Source of the DNA: an uncultured Methylomonas sp.
Lineage (GTDB): Bacteria > Pseudomonadota > Gammaproteobacteria > Methylococcales > Methylomonadaceae
Reading direction: 5' to 3'
Assembly: GCA_936941155.1 (NCBI GenBank)
Contig: CAKZJE010000124.1
Coordinates: 1 to 39,162 of the forward strand
DNA length: 39,162 nucleotides
The notes under the pieces are model-generated. The model ran no database searches, had not been told where the DNA came from, and was given only the letters and a program-made list of their open reading frames with translations. The position numbers and the translations under genes were made by a program. Shown in pieces: positions 31,342 through 39,162 of this stretch (position 1 is its first letter; every line of letters begins with the position of its first letter).

Positions 31342-32069
31342 TGCGTTGGTGTAATCATTTTGCATTCGGATAAACCTGTTTCAACCGCTGCTGCAATGGT
31401 ATTTTGCATCGCAGGTGTTTGCAAAGCTGCTTCTTCTTGGCGATTCACAATCACACCTGCTTCCAAAAGCACAGCGGGCATGTTAGCAGTTTTCAACACA
31501 ATTAAATCATCGTAATAATAAACGCCGTTTTCTTGATTTGCCCATTCCCTGTTTTCGCCCCGAATTTTTTCTGCATGATGGAAAGAAGGATGCAAACCTT
31601 TCGCCATCAAAGCCGCGCCGATTGCATTCGCACATTTTAGGCTGGTTTCTACATCCGCATTTTTTCGCGAAACAAACAAAGAAAAACCCGAAGCATAATC
31701 TGACTCATTGTGCGTCACGCCATTTGCGTGCACGGTTTTAAGAAACTGAGATTGCACAGAATCATGGTGAATTGATAAAAAAAATCGCGCCTCAGCAGCA
31801 TTTGCCAGTTGCGTCCTGTCTTTAAGATTGGTGATAGTGCCATCGTATCCAATGCGCACAACCTCAACACCATGCGCGGCGATAACATCACTGATGGTTT
31901 GCGCTAACTGCGCATTGAACGCAAATTCCGGTTTTCCAGAGGCACTGGTTGCGCCAAAGTGAAGTTTTGAATGCCCAGCATCAATAGCAAGTGTATTTCC
32001 TGCTGCAATTGCTTTGGCAGATATAACTAAAATTGCAAAACACAGATAAGGCGCGATTTTATGTATCAT
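31338..32069 (-). CDS. Secreted N-acetylmuramoyl-L-alanine amidase (Amidase_3)
   Basis: This 243-residue exported zinc amidase cuts the bond between muramic acid and the stem peptide in the cell wall. A signal peptide (1-22, ending AIAA) leads to the Amidase_3 fold: LAIDAGHSKLH with first zinc ligand H33, the SIHHDSVQSQF block with the second histidine, and LLEAGVIVNRQEE with the catalytic glutamate. It lacks an AMIN or SPOR domain, unlike AmiB/AmiC, so it is a minimal form. It is monocistronic and convergent with the small lipoprotein. Confidence 0.9.
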   Translation of the reverse strand: MIHKIAPYLCFAILVISAKAIAAGNTLAIDAGHSKLHFGATSASGKPEFAFNAQLAQTISDVIAAHGVEVVRIGYDGTITNLKDRTQLANAAEARFFLSIHHDSVQSQFLKTVHANGVTHNESDYASGFSLFVSRKNADVETSLKCANAIGAALMAKGLHPSFHHAEKIRGENREWANQENGVYYYDDLIVLKTANMPAVLLEAGVIVNRQEEAALQTPAMQNTIAAAVETGLSECKMITPTH

Positions 32070-32120
32070 TTTGAAAATCCTAAGAAGTGGGCTAACAATA
32101 ATTTTCCGATTTTTGAATGT

Positions 32121-32169
32121 TGATGTAGGGGCGAATTCATTCGCCCTAGGCGATTAAAATCCCCCTACA
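32121..32169. repeat. TGTAGGG...GGCGAAT repeat, copy 2 (inverted)
   Basis: Reverse complement of the unit at 28472-28521, with central palindrome GGGCGAATTCATTCGCCC (written from both strands). Its end CCCCTACA overlaps the first base pairs of the 9-base target duplication of the adjacent MITE. Confidence 0.85.
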
Positions 32170-32173
32170 GAAG

Positions 32174-32423
32174 CATAAGTATCTACATAATTTTTAACAT
32201 CAATATTATTGTAAATTATTGATAATAATTAATTATTTGTAGGCTGGGTTAGATTATTGAGCGACAGCGAAATAATCGTAACCCAGCATTCAGCGTTTTA
32301 AAACACCCGCTGCTGGGTTACGCTCTTTTTTCTATCGAAAAAAGCAGCTAACCCAGCCTACATATCAATTTATGATATTGATATACAACAACTTTATAAT
32401 TTCAAGATGTGTAGACAACTATG
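32174..32423. mobile_element. MITE-like element, copy 2 (250 bp)
   Basis: The ends CATAAGTATCTACAT and (inverted) CATAGTTGTCTACAC match those of copy 1. The flanking direct repeat is CTACAGAAG (32165-32173 and 32424-32432), a 9-base target duplication unlike that of copy 1. The inner folded block is 32238-32363 and starts TGTAGGCTGGGTTAG. Both arms of the inner block show paired changes against copy 1 (GGTTGGG/CCCAACC became GGCTGGG/CCCAGCC). No protein is encoded. Confidence 0.87.
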
Positions 32424-32549
32424 CTACAGAAGTTATCACTACACATGCAGAAGTAAAAAACTTTCGCTTTTCACGAATCCCGGCAATCACCAAAAATTGC
32501 GTGTTATGATTTTAGCATCAGTATTTCTCGCTCACTTCTCATTTTCGCC

Positions 32550-34805
32550 ATGAATTCCATCCCAAATAAAGAAGCCGATAATCTCCTTATCAAGCTATCT
32601 AAATTCGTTCCAGGAATGCTCTGTCAATTCCAGCTGTTTGCAGATGGGCGATCTTGTTTTCCTTTTGCCAGTGATGTCTGCCAAGAAATTTACGAAGTCA
32701 CCGCTGAAGAAATTAAAAAAGATGCCGCGTTAGTTTTTAGCCGCATACACCCTGATGATTCTGAAAAAGTTATCGCCAGCATTCAGGAATCAGCACGCAC
32801 CTTGCAACCTTGGAATTTGGAATATCGTGTTATCTTACCGCAAAAAGGCTTACTATGGTTGCTAGGTCAATCAAATCCTGAGCTGTTAGCCGATGGCAGT
32901 ATCTTGTGGCATGGCATCATCCGAGACATCAGCGCAACTAAAAAAGCCGAGCAGTTATTATTGCGGCATAAATTTATCACCGATACCGCCCGCGATGGCT
33001 TTTGGGTTGTCAATTCAAAAGGTTATGTATTAGAAGTCAATCAGGCTTATGCCAATATGTCGGGTTATAGCATTGCAGAATTAAAAACCATGCAAATTCA
33101 TCAACTGGAAGCAGCAGAATCGACTGATGAAATTAAACAGCACATTGCAGATTTAATTCGCGCCGGCTCGCAGTGTTTTGAAACCCAACATCGCCGTAAA
33201 AATGGCACAGTGTTTGACGTTGAAGTCTCGGTAAACTATCTGTATGAAACAGATGAATGTTTTGCCTTTTTTCGCGACATTTCAAAACGTAAACAGATTG
33301 AAGCATCACTGAAAGAAAATTTAAAATTATTTGCAGCAATCTTTAACAACGCGACTGTCGCGATGGCGCAAGCTTCTTTTACGGGCGAGTTTTTGCACGT
33401 CAATGAAGCATTCTGCCGAATGCTTGGCTATACCGCAGAGGAAGTTTTAGCAAAAAAACTGACTTTTAAGCAAATTACCTATTCTGAAGATTTAGCTGCC
33501 GATTTAGTTGCTGTTCAAGAAATGTTAGCAGGTTCTAAAAAACAGCATGTGCGTGAAAAGCGGTATATTCACAAAGACGGGCATCCTGTCTGGATATTTA
33601 TCAGTGCCCAACTGGTGAAAGATGAGGCAGGAAATCCTTTGTACTTTATTGCCGCTATGATTGATATTAGCGAACGCAAACACACAGAAGCAAAATTACT
33701 CAGCAGTGAAGAAAAGTTTTCTAAAGTTTTTAATGCCAGCAAAGTCGGCATTGGTATTTCTAAAATATCCGATGGTACTTTTATTGATGTCAATCCAACA
33801 TTCTGCGAAATACATGGTTACAGCCGTGCAGAAATCATAGGCAAAACAGCAGTGGCATTGAATCTTTGGCAGTGTCCTGAGCAACGCAAAAAGATTATGC
33901 AAAAACTGCTATTGGAAAAAAGTTTAAAAAATATTGAGGTCAATATTCAACACAAATCAGGGCAAATCCTTACGTTACTGGCTTACTTGGAGATTATTAA
34001 AATAGGCGAAGAGAGCTGCGTGTTAGGACTCTTGAATGATATTTCCGAGCGCAAACAATTAGAAGGTGAGCGACAAACTTTATATGCTGAACTGGAGTCT
34101 ATTGTTCAGCAACGTACTCAAGAATTGGAGTTAAGTCGTCAAAAACTAGAATTAACAACGCAACATTTACGAGACTTAGCGTTTGAAGTTGACTTAGCCA
34201 GCGAAAATGAGAGAAAGCAAATTGCAATTGAAGTGCATGATGAGCTGGGGCAAAACTTAACTGCATTACGGATGCAAATTGCCCTGCTGCACTATCAGCA
34301 ACCGTCGCCACAACCTTTGCTAATCGACGACATGCTGAATTTAGTCGATCAGCTAATTAAACAAGTCCGCAATGTGGCTTCCAATTTATATCCGATTGCT
34401 TTGGATATGGGGTTTAAACATGCCTTGAATTGGTTGGTGAATCAATTTTCAGAAAACACGCATATTCCTTGCAAACTGATTATTAGGGTAGAAACTGTCA
34501 ATTTTACTCAATCTGTTTTAATTGGACTGTTTCGCATCATCCAAGAGTCGTTAACCAATGTTTCGCGTCATGCACAGGCAAGCTATGTTACAGTGATTGT
34601 CATGCGATTAACCAACAACTCACTGTCCCTTATCATTCAAGACAACGGCACAGGCTTTGATACAAAAATACTCAATGATCATTCACATTTTGGAATTTTC
34701 GGAATGCGGGAGCGTGCCTTGTCTTTACATGCACAATTTGAAATCACTAGCAAAATAGGTCACGGCACTACCATTGTTTTGAATATCCCTGACAACCATT
34801 TATAG
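32550..34805 (+). CDS. Cytoplasmic PAS sensor histidine kinase, NarL/NreB type
   Basis: This 751-residue soluble kinase has four PAS domains (about 14-130, 135-250, 255-377, 386-502), a coiled coil with the repeat ...IVQQRTQELELSRQKLELTT (517-537), a HisKA_3 dimerisation domain with phospho-acceptor H563 (AIEVHDELGQNLTALRMQ) and a HATPase domain (about 655-750; N box near TNVSRHAQAS, then QDNGTGFD and HFGIFGMRERA). No membrane segment is present, so it senses an internal signal. The first three PAS domains resemble PAS2-4 of the cyclase at 25528-28140. The response regulator gene follows after eight bases. No Shine-Dalgarno sequence is obvious before the ATG. Confidence 0.93.
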   Translation: MNSIPNKEADNLLIKLSKFVPGMLCQFQLFADGRSCFPFASDVCQEIYEVTAEEIKKDAALVFSRIHPDDSEKVIASIQESARTLQPWNLEYRVILPQKGLLWLLGQSNPELLADGSILWHGIIRDISATKKAEQLLLRHKFITDTARDGFWVVNSKGYVLEVNQAYANMSGYSIAELKTMQIHQLEAAESTDEIKQHIADLIRAGSQCFETQHRRKNGTVFDVEVSVNYLYETDECFAFFRDISKRKQIEASLKENLKLFAAIFNNATVAMAQASFTGEFLHVNEAFCRMLGYTAEEVLAKKLTFKQITYSEDLAADLVAVQEMLAGSKKQHVREKRYIHKDGHPVWIFISAQLVKDEAGNPLYFIAAMIDISERKHTEAKLLSSEEKFSKVFNASKVGIGISKISDGTFIDVNPTFCEIHGYSRAEIIGKTAVALNLWQCPEQRKKIMQKLLLEKSLKNIEVNIQHKSGQILTLLAYLEIIKIGEESCVLGLLNDISERKQLEGERQTLYAELESIVQQRTQELELSRQKLELTTQHLRDLAFEVDLASENERKQIAIEVHDELGQNLTALRMQIALLHYQQPSPQPLLIDDMLNLVDQLIKQVRNVASNLYPIALDMGFKHALNWLVNQFSENTHIPCKLIIRVETVNFTQSVLIGLFRIIQESLTNVSRHAQASYVTVIVMRLTNNSLSLIIQDNGTGFDTKILNDHSHFGIFGMRERALSLHAQFEITSKIGHGTTIVLNIPDNHL

Positions 34806-34813
34806 TTTCGCTC

Positions 34814-35464
34814 ATGATAAAAATAATCATTGTGGATGACCACGCCATTGTGCGCAGTGGTTTAATTAATCTGTTTAAGCTGACAGCTGATTGCGAAACA
34901 GTCGGCGAAGCCAGTGACGGCAACATGCTATTGAGTTTACTAAACCCAGAAAACCTCCCTGATTTAATTTTGTTGGATATATCCATGCCGGGCGCGAATG
35001 GTATTGAGATTACTAAACAACTCAAAATGCTTTTTCCAAACTTAATTGTGTTGATTTTGAGTATGCACATAGAGTCGCAAGTGGCGGCTAAAGCCTTAAA
35101 AGCTGGAGCTAATGGCTATATCACCAAAGACAGTAATCCTGAAAAGTTGTTGGAAGCGATTAGAAAAGTGGTGAGCACGGGGCGTTATTTAGACCCTTTA
35201 ATTGCTGAACAACTTGCTTTCAACGCTGTCATGCCGATGTCAAACAACTCTATAAAATCCCTGTCACAACGCGAGCTGGAAATTTTTCACTTGCTAAGCA
35301 ATGGCATAAGTATGAATAACATTGCGCAGTCATTAAATATCAGTTACAAAACTGTCACCACCCATAAATATCGGCTGATGGAAAAATTGAATATTGCCAC
35401 CATGAAAGAGTTGTATCAGTTTGCTATGGAAAATAGCGACTTAGTGATAAATCCCTCCCCGTGA
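34814..35464 (+). CDS. NarL/FixJ-type response regulator
   Basis: This 216-residue two-domain transcription regulator is the evident partner of the kinase 8 bases upstream. The receiver has the acidic pocket D8-D9, phospho-acceptor D55 (LILLDISMPGANG) and K105 in GYITKDSNPEKLLEAI. The C-terminal LuxR-type helix-turn-helix runs LSQRELEIFHLLSNGISMNN, then IAQSLNISYKTVTTHKYRLM. Target genes are unknown. Confidence 0.95.
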   Translation: MIKIIIVDDHAIVRSGLINLFKLTADCETVGEASDGNMLLSLLNPENLPDLILLDISMPGANGIEITKQLKMLFPNLIVLILSMHIESQVAAKALKAGANGYITKDSNPEKLLEAIRKVVSTGRYLDPLIAEQLAFNAVMPMSNNSIKSLSQRELEIFHLLSNGISMNNIAQSLNISYKTVTTHKYRLMEKLNIATMKELYQFAMENSDLVINPSP

Positions 35465-35518
35465 GCAGTTCACTGCCATTAAGTTAAGAGTTTATACTTG
35501 ATTTTTCAATACGATATT

Positions 35519-35597
35519 TGTAGGGTGGGCACGCTGTTCATGCCCACCGATTTATCCGCCGCTCATAAGGTGGGCAAAAAAGCGTGCTCAGCCTACG
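35519..35597. repeat. GTAGGGTGGGCACGCT hairpin repeat
   Basis: The outer arms GTAGGGTGGGCACGCT and AGCGTGCTCAGCCTAC pair with two mismatches; inside, GTGGGCA occurs again facing TGCCCAC. The plan (outer stem, two inner stems) is like the inner block of the MITE but the sequence differs. Confidence 0.7.
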
Positions 35598-35615
35598 GAA
35601 TAATATTTTGATTAT

Positions 35616-35910
35616 TAACTGATGTTACGCAGATAGCTTTAATTGTCCACAAAAAGCACGAAAAACACGAAAATAGGCGGTTAAAATCTTGGAGCTTTCT
35701 AATTAAACCTCATCTAATTTGAGAAACGTAGTTTTTTGTTGAACCGTAGAGACGCAATATTTTGCGTCTCTACACGTTTACATAGCATCTAACCATTTTA
35801 AAAAACTATGTGTTTCTGAATGGATGCGGTTTAAAGTTAGATACAGCCTCGCCTGTTCGTGTTTTTCGTGCTTTTCGTGGAAAAATGACTCTCATGCGTA
35901 ACATCAGTTA
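35616..35910. mobile_element. Composite inverted-repeat element with nested 130-bp element
   Basis: Left end TAACTGATGTTACGCA (35616-35631) is perfectly repeated in inverted form at 35895-35910, and the similarity continues inward (CCACAAAAAGCACGAAAAAC on the left; the right side has CCACGAAAAGCACGAAAAAC when inverted). Between the two arms lies a full 130-bp element (35704-35833, inverted against 30791-30920). A solo left arm is found at 25319-25402. The layout suggests one repeat element inserted in another. Confidence 0.8.
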
Positions 35911-36102
35911 TTAAGAACTTTTTCTTAACTGAATGGCAGTGCGTGAGCTGTTACAAACAATCTTACTCATTTGTAAGAAAAGTCTTACATATAAAGCAGA
36001 CTATACCGCTTGTTTTAGTCTAGCGATTTCTAAATACTTAACTAACTGAATTTAAATCTAAAACGCAATGAATTCTTTCATTTTTTTCAGGCGGAAATCG
36101 TA

Positions 36103-38913
36103 ATGACGACGCAAAAGATAAGATTACTAATCATAGATGACTCTCTTGAAGATAAGCAAACCTACGAATATTTTCTACAGGGTGAATATCAACTTTTAGA
36201 AGCAGAATTAGCCGTAGAAGGGTTGCTATTAGCGCAACAACACAAACCCGATTGTATTTTGCTGGATTATCACTTGCCCGATATGGATGGCTTACAGGTT
36301 CTGGAGCAGATTAGAAAAAATGACGATCTAAACCATACGGCAATTCTAATGCTAACGTCCCATTCAGATAGTCGCTTAATTATCAAAGCTTTACAAGAGG
36401 GGGCTTTAGACTTTTTAGATAAAAATAAAATCACCTCCCAAATCTTAAAGCAAGCCATCCAAACGGCGATTCACAAAACCAAGCTGATTCAGCTAAAAAA
36501 AGAACGTGAACGGGCGCGATACGCGCGTAGTTTGATTGAAGCGAGCTTAGACCCATTTGTCACCATTAGTCCGCAAGGCAAAATTACTGATGTCAATCAC
36601 GCCACTGAAATCGTCACAGGTTTATCACACGACACCTTGGTAGGCAGTGATTTTAGCAATTACTTTACCGATCCAATCCAAGCTGAACAAGTGTATTTGC
36701 AAGTGTTTTCGTCTGGCAGCATTTCTGATTTTCCGCTATCCATCTTACACACCTCCGGCAAAGTGACCGAGGTGCTGTACAACGGCAGTGTCTTTCACGA
36801 CAACAATGGCGATGTCGTCGGCGTATTTGCAGCAGCTCGCGATGTGACTGAAAAAAACCGCATTGCAGCAGAATTGAATGCTTATCGGCAAAATTTGGAA
36901 CACTTGGTTGAAGAACGCACAGTTGCGTTGGAACTTGCCAATCAGCAATTAAAAACCAGTGATGAACGCTTTAAATTCGCAATGAAAGCCACTAATGCGG
37001 GGTTATGGGATTGGAATCTGGAAACCAACATCACAAACTGCTCCAAGAATTATTTTTTGATGTTGGGGTATCAGCCTGAGGAGTTAAAACAAGATGTATA
37101 TTCGCTTTGGCTGGATTTGCTCCATCCTGATGATTATGAAGATGCACTCAATAGAACACTAAAAAAACTCATTTCTGAAAGAAATTACGAATCTGAGTTT
37201 CGGATGCGCTCTAAATCGGGCGAATACCGCTGGATTCTGAGTCGAGGTAAAGTGGTTAAGTTCGACACCGCAGGCAATCCAACTCAGGCTATTGGGCTGC
37301 ACACCGATATTACCGAGCGTAAAGAAATGGAAATCGCACTTAAAAAAGCGAAACAGCAAGCAGAATTGGCAAATCAAGCGAAAAGTGCTTTTCTTGCAAA
37401 TATGAGCCATGAAATTCGCACGCCCATGAATGCAGTCTTGGGTTTTTGTTATTTACTGGAGCAACAAAACTTAACCGATAACGCCAAACAATTGGTGCAC
37501 AAAATTAATATGGCAGGAAACTCGTTGCTTGCCATTATTAATGACATTTTAGATTTTTCTAAAATCGAAGCCGGACATGTGCAAATTGAACACGAAGCGT
37601 TTGATTTAAACAATATTCTTGAGCAACTTGCCGCCGTGATGATGAGTTGTTGTCAAAACAAGCCATTGGAATTAATTATTTGTGCTCCGAATCGCCCATT
37701 AACGCTGGTGGGGGATTACCAACACTTGCTGCAAGTCTTAGTCAACTTGGTGAGTAACGCCATTAAGTTCACTGAAACAGGCAGTATTGAACTGAAAATA
37801 ACGGTCGATCAGGAAAATCAACAGATTCGATTTGCAGTGTCCGATACCGGAATTGGTGTCTCAGAAGAAAAGAAAGAAACCATTTTTAGTGCTTTTATTC
37901 AGGAAGATGCCAGCATCAATCGGCGTTTTGGTGGCACGGGATTGGGGCTTGCCATCAGTCAACAGCTAGTTAAATTGATGGGCGGAACTTTATCGCTCAA
38001 CACTCAAGTGGGTGAAGGTAGTGAGTTTTATTTTGTTTTGCCACTGCAAGAAGAGCAAACACAAACGACAGAACCGAGCAGTCATTTTAAAATTCTGTTG
38101 TGGGATGCTTGCTTAAAATCGCAGCAAGCGTTAGCAAATTCAATTGAAAGCTTAGGCTGGCAAGTTTTTAGTGTCGATTCTGATCTGGGTGCGTTGTCGC
38201 AAATCCTTGCTGATTGGGAAACCGCAACACCGTATCATGTTTTGTTATGCAATTGGAATGCAGACAACCCAGAAACCTTAGCAGTCATCCAAACTCTGCA
38301 TGACGCATTTCAATCTCAACCAACGCCACAGCGCAAAATGCCTTTGGTGCTGTTTGTTTCTGCCTATACAGGCGAAGCCTTGGAAAATCAAGCAGGCGTT
38401 GCGCTGATTGATGGCTTCTTAACTAAGCCCGTCACGCCTTCTGCTTTATTGCACAAAGTAATCAACAATTTAGAGCCAAACAAACAAAGCAGCTCTGACA
38501 ATACCACTAACGCCGCTAGTGCATCTTCACAACGTTTAACTGGCGTGCGGATACTGATTGTGGATGATTCTGAGTTTAACCTAGAAGTTGCACAATTGAT
38601 TCTGCAAGGCGAAGGCGCAATTGTCACTTTAGCAAGTGGCGGATATGCAGCCTTGACATGGCTTAAGGAGAATCCTGACAATGTGGATATTGTTTTAATG
38701 GATATTCAAATGCCAGATCTTGATGGTTTGCAAACGACTAAACTTATTCGTGCTGAGCCGCGCTGGAAATCACTGCCCATTATTGCCCTCAGTGCTGGAG
38801 CATTTAAACCGGATCAAGAATTAGCCTATGCTGCGGGTATGAATGACTTCATCGTGAAACCGTTTAATACAGAACATTTATTAACCGCCATTAAACGATG
38901 GAATCAGCATTGA
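36103..38913 (+). CDS. Hybrid sensor histidine kinase with three receiver-like domains
   Basis: This 936-residue soluble hybrid kinase has, in order: an N-terminal receiver with D12-D13 and phospho-acceptor D55 (CILLDYHLPDMDG), a PAS domain (about 140-250), a coiled coil (255-285), a second PAS (285-406, HPDDYEDA and RWILSRGK), HisKA with H436 (FLANMSHEIRTPMN), HATPase (about 535-648; VNLVSNAIKF, VSDTGIGV, GGTGLGLAIS), a degenerate receiver (662-790) and an intact C-terminal receiver with D867 (IVLMDIQMPDLDG) and K919. In the middle receiver the phospho-acceptor position is N717 (LLCNWNADNPE), so it cannot be phosphorylated normally. No Hpt domain is attached. GGCGG before the ATG may serve as ribosome binding site. 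Its downstream partner is not in the window. Confidence 0.94.
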   Translation: MTTQKIRLLIIDDSLEDKQTYEYFLQGEYQLLEAELAVEGLLLAQQHKPDCILLDYHLPDMDGLQVLEQIRKNDDLNHTAILMLTSHSDSRLIIKALQEGALDFLDKNKITSQILKQAIQTAIHKTKLIQLKKERERARYARSLIEASLDPFVTISPQGKITDVNHATEIVTGLSHDTLVGSDFSNYFTDPIQAEQVYLQVFSSGSISDFPLSILHTSGKVTEVLYNGSVFHDNNGDVVGVFAAARDVTEKNRIAAELNAYRQNLEHLVEERTVALELANQQLKTSDERFKFAMKATNAGLWDWNLETNITNCSKNYFLMLGYQPEELKQDVYSLWLDLLHPDDYEDALNRTLKKLISERNYESEFRMRSKSGEYRWILSRGKVVKFDTAGNPTQAIGLHTDITERKEMEIALKKAKQQAELANQAKSAFLANMSHEIRTPMNAVLGFCYLLEQQNLTDNAKQLVHKINMAGNSLLAIINDILDFSKIEAGHVQIEHEAFDLNNILEQLAAVMMSCCQNKPLELIICAPNRPLTLVGDYQHLLQVLVNLVSNAIKFTETGSIELKITVDQENQQIRFAVSDTGIGVSEEKKETIFSAFIQEDASINRRFGGTGLGLAISQQLVKLMGGTLSLNTQVGEGSEFYFVLPLQEEQTQTTEPSSHFKILLWDACLKSQQALANSIESLGWQVFSVDSDLGALSQILADWETATPYHVLLCNWNADNPETLAVIQTLHDAFQSQPTPQRKMPLVLFVSAYTGEALENQAGVALIDGFLTKPVTPSALLHKVINNLEPNKQSSSDNTTNAASASSQRLTGVRILIVDDSEFNLEVAQLILQGEGAIVTLASGGYAALTWLKENPDNVDIVLMDIQMPDLDGLQTTKLIRAEPRWKSLPIIALSAGAFKPDQELAYAAGMNDFIVKPFNTEHLLTAIKRWNQH

Positions 38914-38958
38914 TGAAAAGTCCATCACGACCTAACAACCGTTTGATAAGTCGTTGCT

Positions 38959-39007
38959 CAAAAGTTTTATCACCAAACCTTTCAGGTCTCAAAGACCTGA
39001 AAGGTTT
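38959..39007. repeat. AAACCTTTCAGGTCT palindrome, copy d
   Basis: CAAAAGTTTTATCACC leads into arms AAACCTTTCAGGTCT and AGACCTGAAAGGTTT, 46 bases after the hybrid kinase stop. Confidence 0.85.
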
Positions 39008-39109
39008 TTAGCCTTTATTTCTCGACCCGAAGTGCGAGCTTTAGCTATTGCTGTACCTCATAAAAAGCTAAAGCTTTTTTACTCCTGCAAACGTGCGCAG
39101 CAGGAACAT

Positions 39110-39147
39110 TTTAATTGCCTAAGGCGAATAAATTCGCCGCTACATCA
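39110..39147. repeat. GGCGAATAAATTCGCC repeat, half copy
   Basis: TTTTAATTGCCTAAGGCGAA continues into TAAATTCGCCGCTACATCA, matching the right half of the unit at 28472-28521. Confidence 0.8.
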
Positions 39148-39162
39148 ATCTGAAAAAAATCG

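Larger units (their letters stand above)
32070..32549. other. 480-base spacer dominated by the second MITE
   Basis: Between the divergent amidase and kinase genes. Contents: a GGCGAAT-type repeat (32121-32169), the MITE copy 2 with its duplication (32165-32432), then about 115 bases of upstream sequence of the kinase gene without a clear promoter. No gene. Confidence 0.65.
35465..36102. other. 638-base spacer with hairpin and composite element
   Basis: No gene is seen. A long hairpin (35519-35597) is followed by the composite inverted-repeat element (35616-35910). The last 190 bases form the upstream region of the hybrid kinase gene, A+T-rich with no clear promoter. Confidence 0.65.
38914..39162. 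other. Window end, non-coding, two repeats
   Basis: Contains an AGGTCT palindrome (38959-39007), a local AAAAAGCT/AGCTTTTT hairpin (39062-39080) and a GGCGAAT-type half repeat (39110-39147). No gene is seen. Confidence 0.6.

Overview
The window looks like chromosomal DNA of an A+T-rich gammaproteobacterium, probably of the sulfur-oxidising or methane-oxidising type (Beggiatoaceae/Thiotrichales or Methylococcales). This is inferred from gene content, not from a marker gene. The gene content used is: a divergent nadC/ampD pair, glnK-amtB, SelO, YheT, a short NrdJ of the Pseudomonas split type, a DUF155/RMD1 protein, a Cys-rich HvfA-like peptide, many Rpn/PD-(D/E)XK proteins, and very many palindromic intergenic repeats. 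No rRNA, tRNA or CRISPR array was seen.

Layout. (1) 1-2.3 kb: three head-to-tail units, each opened by the same leader repeat: an Rpn-type nuclease, a second PD-(D/E)XK-like protein, and a BrnT/BrnA-type toxin-antitoxin pair. (2) 2.6-8.8 kb: core genes, namely a membrane glycosyltransferase, amtB-glnK, a flavin reductase with nadC, ampD, and a cupin. (3) 8.9-11.6 kb: a lipoprotein, a higBA module with a readable promoter/operator, and a DUF155 membrane protein. (4) 12.0-14.2 kb: B12-dependent ribonucleotide reductase with its own terminator. (5) 14.25-19.67 kb: an accessory defence/TA island holding an Rpn/DUF2887 protein, VapBC, a small orphan protein, an OLD-family ATPase-TOPRIM nuclease, YefM-YoeB, an antitoxin plus a frameshifted PIN toxin, and an orphan ParD. 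Its last part is again built from units opened by a shared leader repeat. (6) 19.67-25 kb: YheT, SelO, a small membrane protein with a decayed copy of itself, a YafQ-type TA pair, an HvfA-like RiPP precursor and ArsC. (7) 25.5-32 kb: a five-PAS diguanylate cyclase, a sulfurtransferase/quinone-reductase pair, a small lipoprotein and a secreted amidase. (8) 32.5-38.9 kb: signalling genes, namely a four-PAS NarL-type kinase with its LuxR-type regulator, and a large hybrid kinase.

The most distinctive layer is the non-coding one. A ~250-bp element is present twice (5995-6248 and 32174-32423). Each copy is bounded by related inverted ends and by its own perfect 9-bp direct repeat, as expected of a MITE moved by a 9-bp-duplicating transposase, and both copies sit in or beside other palindromic repeats. 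A 130-bp inverted-repeat element occurs twice, once inside a longer inverted-repeat element. At least four further palindrome families recur between genes. Two separate leader repeats (1-1766 and 18077-19619) mark the joints between TA/nuclease units, so those units look like interchangeable cassettes. No MITE transposase and no cassette recombinase is present in the window.
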